Assembly: GCF_001879205.1 (NCBI RefSeq)
Contig: NZ_MLFK01000006.1
Location: forward strand, 1-64,000
From: Flavobacterium johnsoniae
Lineage (GTDB): Bacteria > Bacteroidota > Bacteroidia > Flavobacteriales > Flavobacteriaceae
DNA: 64,000 bases
Direction of reading: 5' to 3'
This document shows, in pieces, positions 63,879 through 64,000 of this stretch (its first letter is position 1; the number at the start of each line of letters is the position of its first letter). Under the pieces are notes generated by a model. That model was not told the DNA's origin and ran no database searches. It was given only the letters and a program-made list of their open reading frames with translations. The position numbers and the translations under genes were made by a program.

Positions 63879-64000
63879 ATGGATATTAAAAGAGTAGCAA
63901 TAGACGCTGTTAACGAGACAATTGTAATGAACGTTGTTCATATGGATTATAAAGGTCAAGTGGCAAAAAGAATCAACGAAAAATTGCCTTTGGCGCAAGT
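63879..64000 (+). CDS. Partial gene, start only, family not recognised
   Basis: ATG at 63879, open to the window end (40 codons). The N-terminus reads MDIKRVAIDAVNETIVMNVV and continues with HMDYKGQVAKRINEKLPLAQ. No signal peptide or membrane helix is seen. A consensus promoter and terminator sit just upstream, so the start is well supported. I cannot assign a function from 40 residues. Confidence 0.65.
   Translation, partial: MDIKRVAIDAVNETIVMNVVHMDYKGQVAKRINEKLPLAQ

Overview
The window is a stretch of chromosome from a gliding member of the Bacteroidota, almost certainly a Flavobacterium close to F. johnsoniae. The evidence is AT-rich DNA, promoters of the TAnnTTTG type, the absence of Shine-Dalgarno sites, type IX secretion (T9SS) and gliding genes (sprA, remB, a porG-like gene, several porP/sprF genes), a type B T9SS sorting domain, and families typical of Bacteroidota (DUF4270, DUF4249, DUF4403, DUF4907). 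From memory, the order sprA-gcvH-vanZ-deoC-remB matches F. johnsoniae. I see no tRNA, rRNA, CRISPR array, insertion sequence or prophage. The gene content is chromosomal core plus some lineage-specific envelope genes.

Layout. 1-7.4 kb: a surface-adhesin operon made of a giant repeat protein with a type B sorting domain (5' end outside the window), its PorP/SprF-like partner and an OmpA/PD40 protein. 7.8-11.3 kb: a CBS protein, malic enzyme and ruvA. 11.3-22.4 kb: sprA (the 2405-residue T9SS translocon barrel), gcvH, a VanZ protein, deoC and remB. 22.5-27.7 kb: heme O synthase and late cytochrome oxidase subunits with assembly factors (two SCO-fold proteins, DUF420 and a small CxxC membrane protein). 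27.7-36.5 kb: a DUF4403 lipoprotein facing a six-gene MacAB/TolC-type exporter (one ATPase, two permeases, two adaptors, one TolC). 36.5-41.2 kb: tsaB, an MscS channel, a small amphipathic protein, a NifU-type scaffold with a duplicated N-domain, a lone SprF-like protein and a gamma carbonic anhydrase.

41.2-48.2 kb: a minus-strand operon (outer-membrane barrel, Kelch lipoprotein, DUF4907 lipoprotein, LytS-type kinase, LytTR regulator) that looks like a complete envelope-sensing unit, next to a plus-strand DUF4270 lipoprotein and barrel pair. 48.2-56.9 kb: murI, an unlisted small GG-leader peptide gene, then an envelope-biogenesis run on the minus strand (porG-like, uppS, bamA, two ompH/skp), NAD kinase and a CBS-ACT protein. 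57.0-64 kb: pdxJ, a TonB-dependent receptor with its DUF4249 lipoprotein, an unknown 465-residue lipoprotein, an esterase-like hydrolase, a YvlD/holin-like membrane protein and the start of an unidentified gene.

Most genes serve the cell envelope: secretion and gliding (SprA, RemB, PorG, SprF-like proteins), outer-membrane assembly (BamA, Skp/OmpH, UppS, MurI), export (MacAB-TolC), uptake (TonB receptor) and respiration. The strongest candidates for something undescribed are the 57-residue GG-leader peptide (49061-49234) and the Kelch/DUF4907/barrel/two-component operon (41246-45371).
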